Source: Mucilaginibacter inviolabilis
GTDB taxonomy: Bacteria > Bacteroidota > Bacteroidia > Sphingobacteriales > Sphingobacteriaceae
DNA: 64,000 nucleotides
Reading direction: 5' to 3'
Assembly (NCBI RefSeq): GCF_011089895.1
Contig: NZ_JAANAT010000005.1
Coordinates: 470,216 to 534,215 of the forward strand
How positions within the stretch are numbered: position 1 is the stretch's first letter; each line of letters starts with the position of its first letter. Shown here in pieces: positions 9,023 to 17,411 of the stretch. The position numbers and the translations under genes were made by a program. The notes beneath the pieces were generated by a model. The model was not told the origin of the DNA. It worked only from the letters and a program-made list of their open reading frames with translations, and did no database searches.

Positions 9023-10339
9023 ATGATCACCAGAAAAATAGTTTTCTCAATTTTCTGTAGCCTGATTTTCAGCATAACGGCTTGGGCGCAGGATGCCCCA
9101 CTGCTTACGCTGAAAGAGGCGGTGGAGATAGCACTTAAAAACAACTATAATATCAAGCTGTCGCAAAATAACTCTGCCATAGCGGCAAACAATGTTACTC
9201 TGGGCAACGCGGGTGTTTTACCGCAGGTTACCGGCAATTTTGCTACCAACAACAGCAGACAAAACACCAAGCAAACGCGTAGTGACGGCACGGTGAATGA
9301 TATTAATGCCCATAACTCCAACAACAGCTATGGCGTAAACCTTAACTGGACCATTTTTGATGGCTTTAATATGTTTGCCAATTATGATCAGTTAAAAACT
9401 ATAGATACTTTAAGCGCTATACGGCTAAAGGATACTATCCAAACAACGGTTGCTAATGTGATTACTACCTACTATGATCTCATCAACCAAAATGAGCAGA
9501 TCAAAGCGCTCAAAGGGGCTATAGATATTTCGCGTACACAACTGCGGTATGCTAACGACAAGTACAAAGTTGGCCGCGCCTCGGGATTGGATGTATTGAA
9601 TGCACAGGTTAACCTCAATACCGATACAGCCAACCTGGTAACACAATATCAGCAGTTTAAGGCCATCAAGATACAATTGAATCAACTCCTGATCCGCGAT
9701 CTGCAAACCGATTTCGCCGTAACCGATACCATCCTGATTGATGATAAACTAACCCTTGCCGAGATCATCAACAGCGCACAATTGCAAAACCCGGCCATCC
9801 TTTCCGCACAGATCAACAAACGCCTGGCCGAAATTAACCTGAAGCAGGTACGTTCAACCCGGTATCCGCAGGTGGGTTTAACTTCGGGCTATACCTTCTC
9901 CAATAGTAAAACACCGGCCGGCTTTACCCTGTCGCAAAATGTACATGGCTTAAATTACGGTCTCACCGCAAGCATCAACATATTTAACGGCTTTAACCAG
10001 AACCGTCGGGAAAGGAATGCAAAAATCCAGATAGACAATGCCAATATCAGCGCCAAGCAAATCCGGCTGAATGTAGAGGCACAAATCAATAACTTTTTTG
10101 TGAGTTACTTATCCGGGCTCGATCTGATTAAACTGGGGCAAGCCAACGTAACTATAGCTAAAAAGAACCTGGATATATCATTAGAAAAATATAAGCTGGG
10201 TAATATTACGCCTTTAGAAATAAGAGAAGCCCAGCGTAATTACCTGGATGCACAATCCAAGTTCTTTGCTGCTCAGTATCAATCAAAACTTGCAGAAGTT
10301 ACTTTAAAACAAATCACCAGCAGTATTAATATTAATTAA
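9023..10339 (+). CDS. TolC-like outer-membrane efflux protein
   Basis: The 438-residue protein has a signal peptide (about 1-23, ending ITAWAQ) and two related halves rich in Asn/Gln and long helices, as in the outer-membrane factor family that forms a trimeric beta-barrel plus alpha-tunnel. Each half has the family pattern, for example LTLKEAVEIALKNNYNIKLS near residue 30. It is the third gene of the efflux operon, 50 bases after the pump gene, and should provide the exit duct for the adaptor and pump. A run of AT-rich DNA and a new promoter follow, so the operon probably ends here. Confidence 0.93.
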   Translation: MITRKIVFSIFCSLIFSITAWAQDAPLLTLKEAVEIALKNNYNIKLSQNNSAIAANNVTLGNAGVLPQVTGNFATNNSRQNTKQTRSDGTVNDINAHNSNNSYGVNLNWTIFDGFNMFANYDQLKTIDTLSAIRLKDTIQTTVANVITTYYDLINQNEQIKALKGAIDISRTQLRYANDKYKVGRASGLDVLNAQVNLNTDTANLVTQYQQFKAIKIQLNQLLIRDLQTDFAVTDTILIDDKLTLAEIINSAQLQNPAILSAQINKRLAEINLKQVRSTRYPQVGLTSGYTFSNSKTPAGFTLSQNVHGLNYGLTASINIFNGFNQNRRERNAKIQIDNANISAKQIRLNVEAQINNFFVSYLSGLDLIKLGQANVTIAKKNLDISLEKYKLGNITPLEIREAQRNYLDAQSKFFAAQYQSKLAEVTLKQITSSININ

Positions 10340-10392
10340 GTACTAATAAGTATTAATTTATAGGGTATGTTTCTTAAATTGCTTTAAAAAGC

Positions 10393-10400
10393 TATTTTTG
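10393..10400 (+). promoter_or_regulatory. -7 box TATTTTTG of the response-regulator gene
   Basis: This matches TAnnTTTG and ends five bases before the ATG at 10406, which predicts a leaderless or nearly leaderless transcript. Confidence 0.55.
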
Positions 10401-10405
10401 GAACG

Positions 10406-10786
10406 ATGTTAATCCCCTACAAAACCTGCCTGTTGATTGATGATAACTACATCGACAACTTTGTTACGCGCAGGGTTTTGGAAAACAGTAACTTTGCAGA
10501 GCAGATCATTGTAAGACAATCGCCTGCCGAAGCCATTATTTTGCTCCGGGAGGCCACTATAAAACCCGATGTTATCTTTTTAGATGTCCGTATGCCCCAA
10601 ATGAGCGGGTTTGAGTTTTTAGAGGAATACGATAAGCTTTTGATCGATAAAAAAGATATTAAAATATTTATGCTTTCTTCTTCTCTTGACCCAACAGATA
10701 TGAAAGAATCGTCAGGGAACAAGTATATTACCCAATTTATACATAAGCCATTAACAATTAAAGCGCTCGAAGAAATTTGTCCATGA
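10406..10786 (+). CDS. Single-domain response regulator (CheY-like)
   Basis: The 126-residue protein is a stand-alone receiver domain. It shows the acidic pair at the start (LIDDNYID), the phospho-acceptor Asp in FLDVRMP, the Ser/Thr switch in MLSSS and the conserved Lys in HKPL. It has no output domain, so it probably acts by protein contact in a phosphorelay. It overlaps the kinase gene downstream by four bases (ATGA at 10783-10786), so the two are translationally coupled. No histidine kinase is nearby. The ATG at 10406 is the only sensible start. Confidence 0.88.
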   Translation: MLIPYKTCLLIDDNYIDNFVTRRVLENSNFAEQIIVRQSPAEAIILLREATIKPDVIFLDVRMPQMSGFEFLEEYDKLLIDKKDIKIFMLSSSLDPTDMKESSGNKYITQFIHKPLTIKALEEICP

Positions 10787-11637
10787 TCTTAGTTGCCGAT
10801 AGCGGATCTTCCAAAACAGACTGGCTGCTCAGCCTTCCACAGCAGGAACCAGTATCATTCAAAACCGCCGGATTAAACCCATACTTTTTAACCGAAAAAG
10901 AAATAGCCAAAATAATACAGGACCAGGCGCCCAATATGGTGGCACATGCCCAAGATATTTCTGAAATCTATTTTTTCGGGGCCGGCTGCTCCAGTCCAGA
11001 CAGGCATGAGATCGTTTCCAACGCTATCAGTCAGTTATTCACCAAAGCTTTTGTGAGTGTCGACAGTGATCTTCTGGGTTGCGCCTATGCTACCTGCGGG
11101 TACGAAAAAGGAATTTGCTGTGTAATGGGTACGGGATCAAACATCTCTTATTTTGATGGAGAGAACATACACGATGGCCAGCATGGCCTGGGTTTTGTTT
11201 TGGGCGACGAAGGCTCAGGAACCTGGTTTGGGAAGGCCCTCATCACCGATTTTCTGTATGGCAATATGCCTGGCGATATCAATGAAGCATTTAATAAAGC
11301 ATACGGGTTGAATAAAGAGATCGTGATCAAAAACGTATATCAGCGACCTAATGCCAATACCTACCTGGCCTCATTCTCGCGTTTTGTAAGCGAAATAAAA
11401 ACCACCCCCTATGGACAGGAATTATTGGAACGGGGCTTACTGGAATTTATTGACACCAACATCAAATCATACCCCGAATATCACCGTTACAAGTGTCACT
11501 TCGTGGGCTCCATTGCCTATTTTTTTGCCGAAGAATTAACCACCCTTTGCCATCAACATGGTGTTAAAACCGGCAAAGTAATCAAACAGCCCATCAATGA
11601 TCTGATGGCTTTTATTTTAAAGAGGAACGAAGAGTAG
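10783..11637 (+). CDS. BadF/BadG-family ATPase, N-acetylglucosamine kinase-like
   Basis: The 284-residue protein has the ASKHA fold motifs of this family: the phosphate-1 loop (VADSGSSKTDWLL, residues 4-16), the central GTGSNISYFDG and GFVLGDEGSGTWFG. In Bacteroidota such proteins are usually annotated as N-acetylglucosamine kinases that phosphorylate amino sugars recovered from cell wall or chitin. The exact substrate is an inference. The start is the ATG at 10783 that overlaps the stop of the response regulator; a TTG two codons earlier is less likely. The gene is followed by a repeat-rich spacer. Confidence 0.82.
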   Translation: MILVADSGSSKTDWLLSLPQQEPVSFKTAGLNPYFLTEKEIAKIIQDQAPNMVAHAQDISEIYFFGAGCSSPDRHEIVSNAISQLFTKAFVSVDSDLLGCAYATCGYEKGICCVMGTGSNISYFDGENIHDGQHGLGFVLGDEGSGTWFGKALITDFLYGNMPGDINEAFNKAYGLNKEIVIKNVYQRPNANTYLASFSRFVSEIKTTPYGQELLERGLLEFIDTNIKSYPEYHRYKCHFVGSIAYFFAEELTTLCHQHGVKTGKVIKQPINDLMAFILKRNEE

Positions 11638-12061
11638 CAACTTTGTTCATTGGTTCAATAGCTCATTAGTTCATTGGTACCTATCAAACGGATTGGCATA
11701 TTAGTAGCTTGCGTCAATTATATACTTGCTATTTTCTTCCTTTTTCGTCAGCAGATAAGCTTCGGGCGAAAGCGGGCAGAACAATGGTGGACGTGTGCGG
11801 ATGCGGGGCATAGCAAGTTTTTGCTGAAGCGCAGATTGAGGGAACGAAGTAGCGCAAAATAATTGCAGCCCTGGTTCTGACTGATTTGCAGGGCAAAGGC
11901 TATGAGCGCAAAGAAGTATTTCTGCTGACAGCCTTTTTGGTTACTTTTGTGGCGACAAAAGTGACTGGCCCTCCCGCGGCCAAGAGCGGGTATACGCCGT
12001 ACCTACCAGTGAATAGATCCTTCGCTCCGCTCAGGATGACAGACTTTTTAAAAAAACTGTT
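11638..12061. other. Repeat-rich spacer without a credible gene
   Basis: At 11643-11680 there are tandem GTTCATTR words, the same words found at 31170-31279. From about 11750 to 11985 lies GC-richer DNA containing mirror words such as CTTTTGTGGCGACAAAAG; it looks like a dispersed intergenic repeat, but I see only one copy here. At 12011-12044 there is half of a GTCATCCTGAG-type palindrome (GATCCTTCGCTCCGCTCAGG). A 62-codon open frame at 11674-11862 has no protein-like composition and is not called. Confidence 0.5.
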
Positions 12062-13690
12062 TTAAACCGCTGCCACCGCCTTCTTCCTAAACCTCCCCTT
12101 AACCATCACAAACCCGATCAATAAAACCGCAATAAAGCTACCTGCTTTGGGCAAATAGTCGCCATGCTCCACATAAAAAGTCAGTTCGGAGTTAAGATTG
12201 ATATCCTGTTTTATGGCAGCCTGTGTCCACCATTTGGTTTGCTGTACAATGTCGCCGCGTTGGTTGATGAAAGCCGAGATGCCGGTATTGGCTGAGCGTG
12301 CCACCCAGCGCCGGGTTTCAATGGCCCTCAGCTTGGCATAATCCAGGTGTTGGTCTTTACCCGATGTGTTTTCCCACCAGCCATCGTTGGTAATCACCGC
12401 GATGAATTGCGCGCCTTTCTGCACCGAGCGCGCCACATATTCGCCCCAGATGGATTCGAAACAGATCACCGGATCGGCACCGATACCGCTTTGCGAGTAA
12501 AACACGCCTGCGTCGGCTTGAGCGCCATAAGCACCTGTAGCACCGCCCAGGTGTTCAAACACCGGTTTCAGGAAGGATAAGGTATTGCCAAAAGGCAGGG
12601 ACTCGGCCCCTGGTACCAGCCGCGATTTATGATAGATCTGAACATTCCCGCTGTTTTCAATGGCTATGGCCGAACTAAAATTATCGGCAAATACACCCGG
12701 TTGTTGCGTTGGACTGGCCGTTGAGGTAGCGCGTGAATTATACAAACGGTAAGTTTCGCCGCCGGTAATCAGGGTGCTGTTTTTGTATTTCCTTAAAAAA
12801 TATTGGGCCTGTTTAAAGTAAATATTATTGTTGATCCCGTCCTCGTTCATATATTCCGGGATGGCCGTTTCGGGCCATAAAAAAAACTCGGTATTGGGCT
12901 GGGCCACACTCCGCGACAGGTGGATCATGATATCGATCTGCAGGTTGGCCGGGATATCACTCTCTTTTGCATAAGGATCAATATTGGGCTGAACCGCTAC
13001 TACGTTCGATGGATTTTTCTGTTCGGTATAGTTGTAATAGGTATATAACGAAAAGCTAATCGGCAGCAAAATCACCAGCACAAACGCGCTGATCAGTTTC
13101 AGGCGCAGCTTTTTTGCCTGCGTTTCGCGCAGACCTATGTAGATCAAAAATGCCAGTATGTTTACCGCCCATACCCAAATGGTGCCGCCATAAACACCTG
13201 TATATTCGTACCACTGTATCCACTGGTGACTCACCGCGAAACCGTTGCCTAAAGTCATCCAGGGAAAGTTCAGATCCCAACTCTGGTGCAGGTATTCGTA
13301 GCCTATCCATAGGCAAACCAACCCGGCCAAACCCCAGCCACGACTGGTTACCAGTCGCAAACGGTAATACAGCCAACAGGCCAAAGCCATGAGCAGCGGC
13401 CCCAACGAATATGGGATCAGCGTAATGGGGATAGCCACCAGTTCACCTACCATCTTCAATGCGTTGTACACCCAGTAAACAGAGGCCGTATTCCAGATAA
13501 AAAAACCAATAAAGGTTAAGGTGAATATTTGCTTCCCTTTTTTTGCAGATGTAGATTGGATAATGTTTTCTATCGCCAGCAGCATCGGCACAAAACCAAT
13601 AAACAGCAAAAAGGTAGTATAAGGCGTAGGCGGCCACGCTATCCACAATAATAATCCGGAAAGTATGGCTAAAGGAAGGTTTTTTTTCAT
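12062..13690 (-). CDS. lnt: Apolipoprotein N-acyltransferase
   Basis: The 542-residue inner-membrane protein has several N-terminal membrane helices followed by a periplasmic nitrilase domain and a last membrane helix. The catalytic triad is visible: Glu in FFLWPETAIPEY, Lys in YHKSRLVPGAE and Cys in PVICFESIWGEY. It transfers the third acyl chain to the N-terminal Cys of lipoproteins, several of which are encoded in this window. The start is the ATG at 13690; two TTG codons directly upstream also lie in frame. It is downstream of rsmI on the same strand but separated from it by two repeats, so co-transcription is uncertain. Confidence 0.93.
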   Translation of the reverse strand: MKKNLPLAILSGLLLWIAWPPTPYTTFLLFIGFVPMLLAIENIIQSTSAKKGKQIFTLTFIGFFIWNTASVYWVYNALKMVGELVAIPITLIPYSLGPLLMALACWLYYRLRLVTSRGWGLAGLVCLWIGYEYLHQSWDLNFPWMTLGNGFAVSHQWIQWYEYTGVYGGTIWVWAVNILAFLIYIGLRETQAKKLRLKLISAFVLVILLPISFSLYTYYNYTEQKNPSNVVAVQPNIDPYAKESDIPANLQIDIMIHLSRSVAQPNTEFFLWPETAIPEYMNEDGINNNIYFKQAQYFLRKYKNSTLITGGETYRLYNSRATSTASPTQQPGVFADNFSSAIAIENSGNVQIYHKSRLVPGAESLPFGNTLSFLKPVFEHLGGATGAYGAQADAGVFYSQSGIGADPVICFESIWGEYVARSVQKGAQFIAVITNDGWWENTSGKDQHLDYAKLRAIETRRWVARSANTGISAFINQRGDIVQQTKWWTQAAIKQDINLNSELTFYVEHGDYLPKAGSFIAVLLIGFVMVKGRFRKKAVAAV

Positions 13691-13713
13691 CAACAATATA
13701 TTAATTTATAATA

Positions 13714-13796
13714 TGTCATTGCGAGCGATAGCGTGGCAATCTCCTCGCGTTTATGTATACGAGGAGATTGCTTCGTCGTTCCTCCTCGCAATGACA
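13714..13796. repeat. REP-like palindrome, GTCATTGCGAG family, copy 2
   Basis: TGTCATTGCGAG at the left end and CTCGCAATGACA at the right end, with inner GCAATCTCCTCG / CGAGGAGATTGC. It lies between lnt and rsmI, next to a palindrome of the second family. Confidence 0.85.
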
Positions 13797-13825
13797 TGTT
13801 TTTTATTTTTATTCACTTTCCCGGG

Positions 13826-13898
13826 CTGTGATGCTGAGCCTGTCGAAGCATGGCGGGCAGGCCTCTGCGTGCGTCCTTCGACAAGCTCAGGATGACAG
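13826..13898. repeat. REP-like palindrome, GTCATCCTGAG family
   Basis: CTGTGATGCTGAGCCTGTCG at 13826 is an imperfect inverted copy of CGACAAGCTCAGGATGACAG ending at 13898. Relatives are at 12011-12044 (half) and 22964-23045. Confidence 0.75.
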
Positions 13899-13908
13899 GC
13901 CACCTTTT

Positions 13909-14631
13909 TTAATCCTCTTCGTCGTCTTTATATTTATTCTTTGATGTTTTGGCTTCGGCCCCGGCTACGCAGATCACAAACTCCCCTTTTGCGGGATGTG
14001 TTTCATAATATTGCTTTACCTCGGTTACGGTACCGCGAACGGTTTCTTCGAACATTTTGGTGAGCTCGCGCGATACGGATAACTGGCGATCGGCCCCAAA
14101 ATAAGTGGCCATTTCGTCCAATGTTTTCAGTAAACGGTGCGGCGATTCATATAGTATGATCGTACGCTCCTCGGCAGCCAGGAATTTATAGCGTGTTTGC
14201 CTGCCTTTTTTCAGCGGTAAAAATCCTTCAAAACAAAACTTATCTGTAGGGAAACCCGAATTCACCAGTGCTGGCACAAAAGCCGTGGCACCGGGCAAAC
14301 ATTCCACCGCGATATCAAATTTCAGGGCCTCTCGCACCAGGTAAAAACCCGGATCGGATATGGCTGGTGTTCCGGCATCTGATATCAGCGCGATATTTTT
14401 TCCTTCCAGCAAAAATTTTACTATTTCGTTGGATGATTGGTGCTCATTATGCTGATGGTGCGAAAACACTTTCTGATGAATATCAAAATGTTTGAGCAGC
14501 GGCGCTGATGTACGCGTATCCTCGGCCAATATCAAATCGGCCTCTTTCAAAACACGTATGGCCCGTAAGGTAATATCCTCCAGGTTGCCTATTGGGGTGG
14601 GTACTAAGTATAGTTTACCTTTTTCGTTCAT
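13909..14631 (-). CDS. rsmI: 16S rRNA (cytidine(1402)-2'-O)-methyltransferase
   Basis: The 240-residue protein has the tetrapyrrole-methylase fold and the RsmI signature at its start (LYLVPTPIGNLEDITLRAI, residues 6-24) followed by LAEDTRTSAPLLKHF and the SAM-binding ISDAGTPAISDPG. It methylates the 2'-OH of C1402 in 16S rRNA. The frame can be extended seven codons to an ATG at 14652, but those codons lie in the iterated GTTCAT repeat, and RsmI proteins normally begin a few residues before LYLVPTPIG, so I start at 14631. It diverges from serS across that repeat. The C-terminus ends in a short acidic tail (KDDEED). Confidence 0.92.
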   Translation of the reverse strand: MNEKGKLYLVPTPIGNLEDITLRAIRVLKEADLILAEDTRTSAPLLKHFDIHQKVFSHHQHNEHQSSNEIVKFLLEGKNIALISDAGTPAISDPGFYLVREALKFDIAVECLPGATAFVPALVNSGFPTDKFCFEGFLPLKKGRQTRYKFLAAEERTIILYESPHRLLKTLDEMATYFGADRQLSVSRELTKMFEETVRGTVTEVKQYYETHPAKGEFVICVAGAEAKTSKNKYKDDEED

Positions 14632-14636
14632 GGTTG

Positions 14637-14741
14637 ATGGTTCATAGTTCATGGTTAGGGATCATGGTTCATGGATAATAGTTCATAGTTTTTGCAAATC
14701 AACTATGAACCATAAACGAAAAACCATGAACTATGAACCAT
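14637..14741. repeat. Nested iterated-word palindrome (RGTTCAT type)
   Basis: ATGGTTCATAGTTCATGGTT at 14637-14656 is perfectly inverted at 14722-14741, and inside it GTTCATAGTT (14681-14690) is perfectly inverted at 14701-14710 around a 10-base loop. Both arms are made of RGTTCAT words every 7 bases. It occupies the whole spacer between divergent rsmI and serS, leaving only the serS -7 box outside. Confidence 0.8.
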
Positions 14742-14758
14742 AAACTATGAACTAATTA

Positions 14759-14766
14759 TATCTTTG
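14759..14766 (+). promoter_or_regulatory. -7 box TATCTTTG of serS
   Basis: This matches TAnnTTTG and ends 15 bases before the serS ATG. The expected -33 region falls in the right arm of the neighbouring iterated palindrome. Confidence 0.6.
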
Positions 14767-14781
14767 CCTAAAAATAAAATA

Positions 14782-16053
14782 ATGCTGCAAGTTAGTTATA
14801 TCCGCGATAACCGGGAACAGGTTTTAGAACGTTTGGCTGTAAAAAATTTTAAACAGGCCGAGCTGGTTGATGAAATAATTCAGTTAGACGATAAACGCCG
14901 TCAAACTCAAACCAGTATGGATAACGTTTCGGCCGAGGCCAATTCAGCCGCCAAACAAATTGGCGACCTGATGCGCGCGGGTAAAAAAGACGAAGCAGAA
15001 ACCATCAAAGCCAAAACAGGCGCATGGAAAGATGACATCAAAAAACTGGGCGAACAGTTGGCTTTGATCGAAGAGGAACTATACCAAAAACTAGTGCTGT
15101 TGCCAAACCTGCCCCACAGCTCCGTACCCAAAGGTTTAACCCCCGAGGAAAATGAAGTGGTGTTGGAAAACGGCTTTAAACCATCACTGCCCGCCGATGC
15201 CCTGCCGCATTGGGAACTGGCCGCGAAATACAACCTAATTGATTTTGAACTGGGTGTTAAAATCACCGGCGCCGGTTTCCCGGTATATAAAAACAAAGGA
15301 GCTAAACTACAACGCGCTTTGATCAATTTCTTCATTGACGAAGCCGAAAAAGCGGGCTACAGCGAAGTAAGCGTACCCCTGATGGTAAACGAAGCATCGG
15401 GCTTTGGGACAGGACAACTGCCGGATAAGGAAGGGCAAATGTACCATGTTGGTGTGGACAATTTATTCCTGATACCAACCGCCGAAGTGCCTATCACCAA
15501 CCTGTATCGCGATGTGATATTGAAAGGCGAAGACCTTCCGGTAAAAAATTGCGGACATACACCATGCTTCCGTCGTGAGGCGGGTTCATATGGCGCACAC
15601 GTACGCGGCCTGAACCGTTTGCACCAGTTTGATAAGGTAGAAATTGTACAGATAGTACAACCCGACCGCTCATACGAGGTTTTGGAACAGATGAGCGCTC
15701 ATGTACAAGGTCTGCTGCAAAAACTAGGTCTGCCCTACCGCGTATTGCGCCTTTGCGGCGGCGATATGGGTTTTGCATCAGCCTTAACCTATGATATGGA
15801 AACCTGGAGCGCCGCACAGCAACGCTGGCTGGAAGTTTCATCAGTATCCAACTTTGAAACTTTCCAAAGCAATCGCCTTAAACTGCGTTTCCGAAATACC
15901 GAAGGTAAAACCCAGCTGGCCCACACCCTCAACGGCAGCGCGTTAGCATTACCTCGTATTGTGGCTACCCTATTAGAAAACAACCAAACCGAAAAAGGCA
16001 TCCGGATACCGGAAGCGTTGGTACCGTATACCAAGTTTGAGTGGATTGATTAA
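14782..16053 (+). CDS. serS: Seryl-tRNA synthetase
   Basis: The 423-residue protein begins with the coiled-coil tRNA-binding arm (about residues 25-105) and continues with the class II catalytic core: motif 1 region, motif 2 (CFRREAGSYGAHVRGLNRLH) and motif 3 (NGSALALPRIVATLLENNQ), with the serine-binding TAEVPITNLYRD. It charges tRNA-Ser, and normally tRNA-Sec where present, with serine in the cytoplasm. The start is the ATG at 14782 (MLQVSYIRDN), which matches the family N-terminus; an in-frame TTG at 14764 overlaps the -7 box and is rejected. Followed by a REP-like palindrome, with the next gene convergent. Confidence 0.96.
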   Translation: MLQVSYIRDNREQVLERLAVKNFKQAELVDEIIQLDDKRRQTQTSMDNVSAEANSAAKQIGDLMRAGKKDEAETIKAKTGAWKDDIKKLGEQLALIEEELYQKLVLLPNLPHSSVPKGLTPEENEVVLENGFKPSLPADALPHWELAAKYNLIDFELGVKITGAGFPVYKNKGAKLQRALINFFIDEAEKAGYSEVSVPLMVNEASGFGTGQLPDKEGQMYHVGVDNLFLIPTAEVPITNLYRDVILKGEDLPVKNCGHTPCFRREAGSYGAHVRGLNRLHQFDKVEIVQIVQPDRSYEVLEQMSAHVQGLLQKLGLPYRVLRLCGGDMGFASALTYDMETWSAAQQRWLEVSSVSNFETFQSNRLKLRFRNTEGKTQLAHTLNGSALALPRIVATLLENNQTEKGIRIPEALVPYTKFEWID

Positions 16054-16086
16054 AGCCACTCTCTGGTAACTCTAAGGCAAAACAAA

Positions 16087-16168
16087 GTCATTGCGAGGAG
16101 GAACGACGAAGCAATCTCCTCGCATGTATGAACGCGAGGAGATTGCCACGCTATCGCTCGCAATGACA
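16087..16168. repeat. REP-like palindrome, GTCATTGCGAG family, copy 3
   Basis: GTCATTGCGAGGAGG opens the element and CGCTCGCAATGAC closes it, with GCAATCTCCTCGC / GCGAGGAGATTGC inside. It lies between the convergent serS and AraC genes. Confidence 0.85.
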
Positions 16169-16213
16169 TATTTGTTTTTAAAGCCCTCTCCTTTGTAAAA
16201 GGTTGGATGAGGT

Positions 16214-17104
16214 CTACAAATACTGCTGAAATTCCTTCCTAACAGCCAAAGGCTTCTTCCCCGTAATCGCTTTAAAATGCCGGTTAAAATTGGAGAGATT
16301 GGAGAAACCCGATTCGTAACTGATAATGACAATGCTGTAATCGGTCTCTTTGAGTAGTTTGCAGGCATGATTCACGCGTACCTCCAGCAAAAAGTCAAAA
16401 TAACTTTTCTGCACCCGCGATTTAAAGTACCGGCAGAAGGCATTAGGCACCATATAAATAACCGCCGATATTTCCTTTAAGGTAATAACCCGGTGAAAAT
16501 TATTAAGCGTGTAGAGGTAAATTTTGGTAAGCCGGGTTTCATCACCCGCATTAAAGGAATGCTGCTGTATCTGCGGATTTAAGGATCGGTATTCTTTTTC
16601 AGCGGCAATGGGAGCCAATAATTGCATCAGCAAGGGTATCCGCTCGCTGGCAGCAGCGTTAAGCAATTGGTTTAACAAAACTTTTAACCGCGTACGCAAA
16701 CCTCCCTGAAATGCAAGCACGTTCCCTGCCCGGCGTATCACCGTACGCAGGTATTCATTTTCGGGCAAACTGAGAAACGGCGCACCAAATATATCGGGAT
16801 TAAAATGTAATGTAAGTAATTGTACAGGCAGCTTTATCCTCCCCTGCTTTTGCAAAGGATATTCAAAAGTATGGGTGTCAAACCGGAATAAATGAGGCAG
16901 ATTTCCGCCCAGCATCAGCAAATCACCGGCGGCTACAGGCTCGATTTTATCACCAACCAACAATACGCCATGCCCTTCTATAATATATATCAACTCTATT
17001 TCTGGATGATAATGCAATTCGTTATACGAATGATAATGCCCGGTAAGCTCCAGGTTGAACGACTGATTAGCCGGTGTACTCAACTTTTTTAACCGCGCGC
17101 GCAT
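16214..17104 (-). CDS. AraC-family transcriptional regulator (cupin sensor)
   Basis: The 296-residue regulator has an N-terminal cupin domain (HYHPEIELIYIIEGHG, about residues 31-46, then a metal- or ligand-binding core ending LPHLFRFD) and a C-terminal pair of helix-turn-helix motifs (ITLKEISAVIYMVPNAFCRY and YESGFSNLSNFNRHFKAITG). It is divergent from the PEP synthase gene across 307 bp and may control it, but no operator could be assigned. It resembles the AraC protein at 37753-38637 along its whole length. Such cupin-AraC proteins usually sense sugars. The ligand is unknown. Confidence 0.85.
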   Translation of the reverse strand: MRARLKKLSTPANQSFNLELTGHYHSYNELHYHPEIELIYIIEGHGVLLVGDKIEPVAAGDLLMLGGNLPHLFRFDTHTFEYPLQKQGRIKLPVQLLTLHFNPDIFGAPFLSLPENEYLRTVIRRAGNVLAFQGGLRTRLKVLLNQLLNAAASERIPLLMQLLAPIAAEKEYRSLNPQIQQHSFNAGDETRLTKIYLYTLNNFHRVITLKEISAVIYMVPNAFCRYFKSRVQKSYFDFLLEVRVNHACKLLKETDYSIVIISYESGFSNLSNFNRHFKAITGKKPLAVRKEFQQYL

Positions 17105-17411
17105 TGGTAATTACTGAATTATTGATTTAGTGAATTAGTGATTTTTTATCGCCTCAAAAGATTCTTGCTCCTTATTCTATAAATCCTTACTCTATGAGAT
17201 AAATTATATTATATACACCTTTTTATATCAAAAATAGATATAATTGGTTAATATAATATCATTTATTGTATAGAATCTCCTGTTTCCAAACAAGCTATCC
17301 GATAGTTTTGTAGAAAAAAATGAAGATGAGTTAGTCCTGATTTTTAAACACACACCAGGCACGTAAAAAAATCACTAATTCACTAACCCACTAATTCAAA
17401 ATTATTTACAG
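17105..17411. other. Divergent AraC/ppsA promoter region bounded by a 32-bp inverted repeat
   Basis: The 32-base arms at 17116-17147 and 17366-17397 are inverted copies with only a few mismatches, made of the word TGAWTTAG every 8 bases. They bracket a 218-base AT-rich interior holding both promoters. A second run of 7-base CCTTAYTC-like words lies at about 17160-17200. No gene is present. Confidence 0.7.

Noticed and set aside
11674..11862. 62-codon open frame after the sugar kinase gene
   Set aside because: It spans an iterated-word repeat and a repeat-like block, starts within the repeat and has no protein-like pattern.
13665..13895. Open frame across the two palindromes between lnt and rsmI
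   Set aside because: It is a translation of REP-like repeats, as are similar frames at 16072-16368 and 22252-22434.
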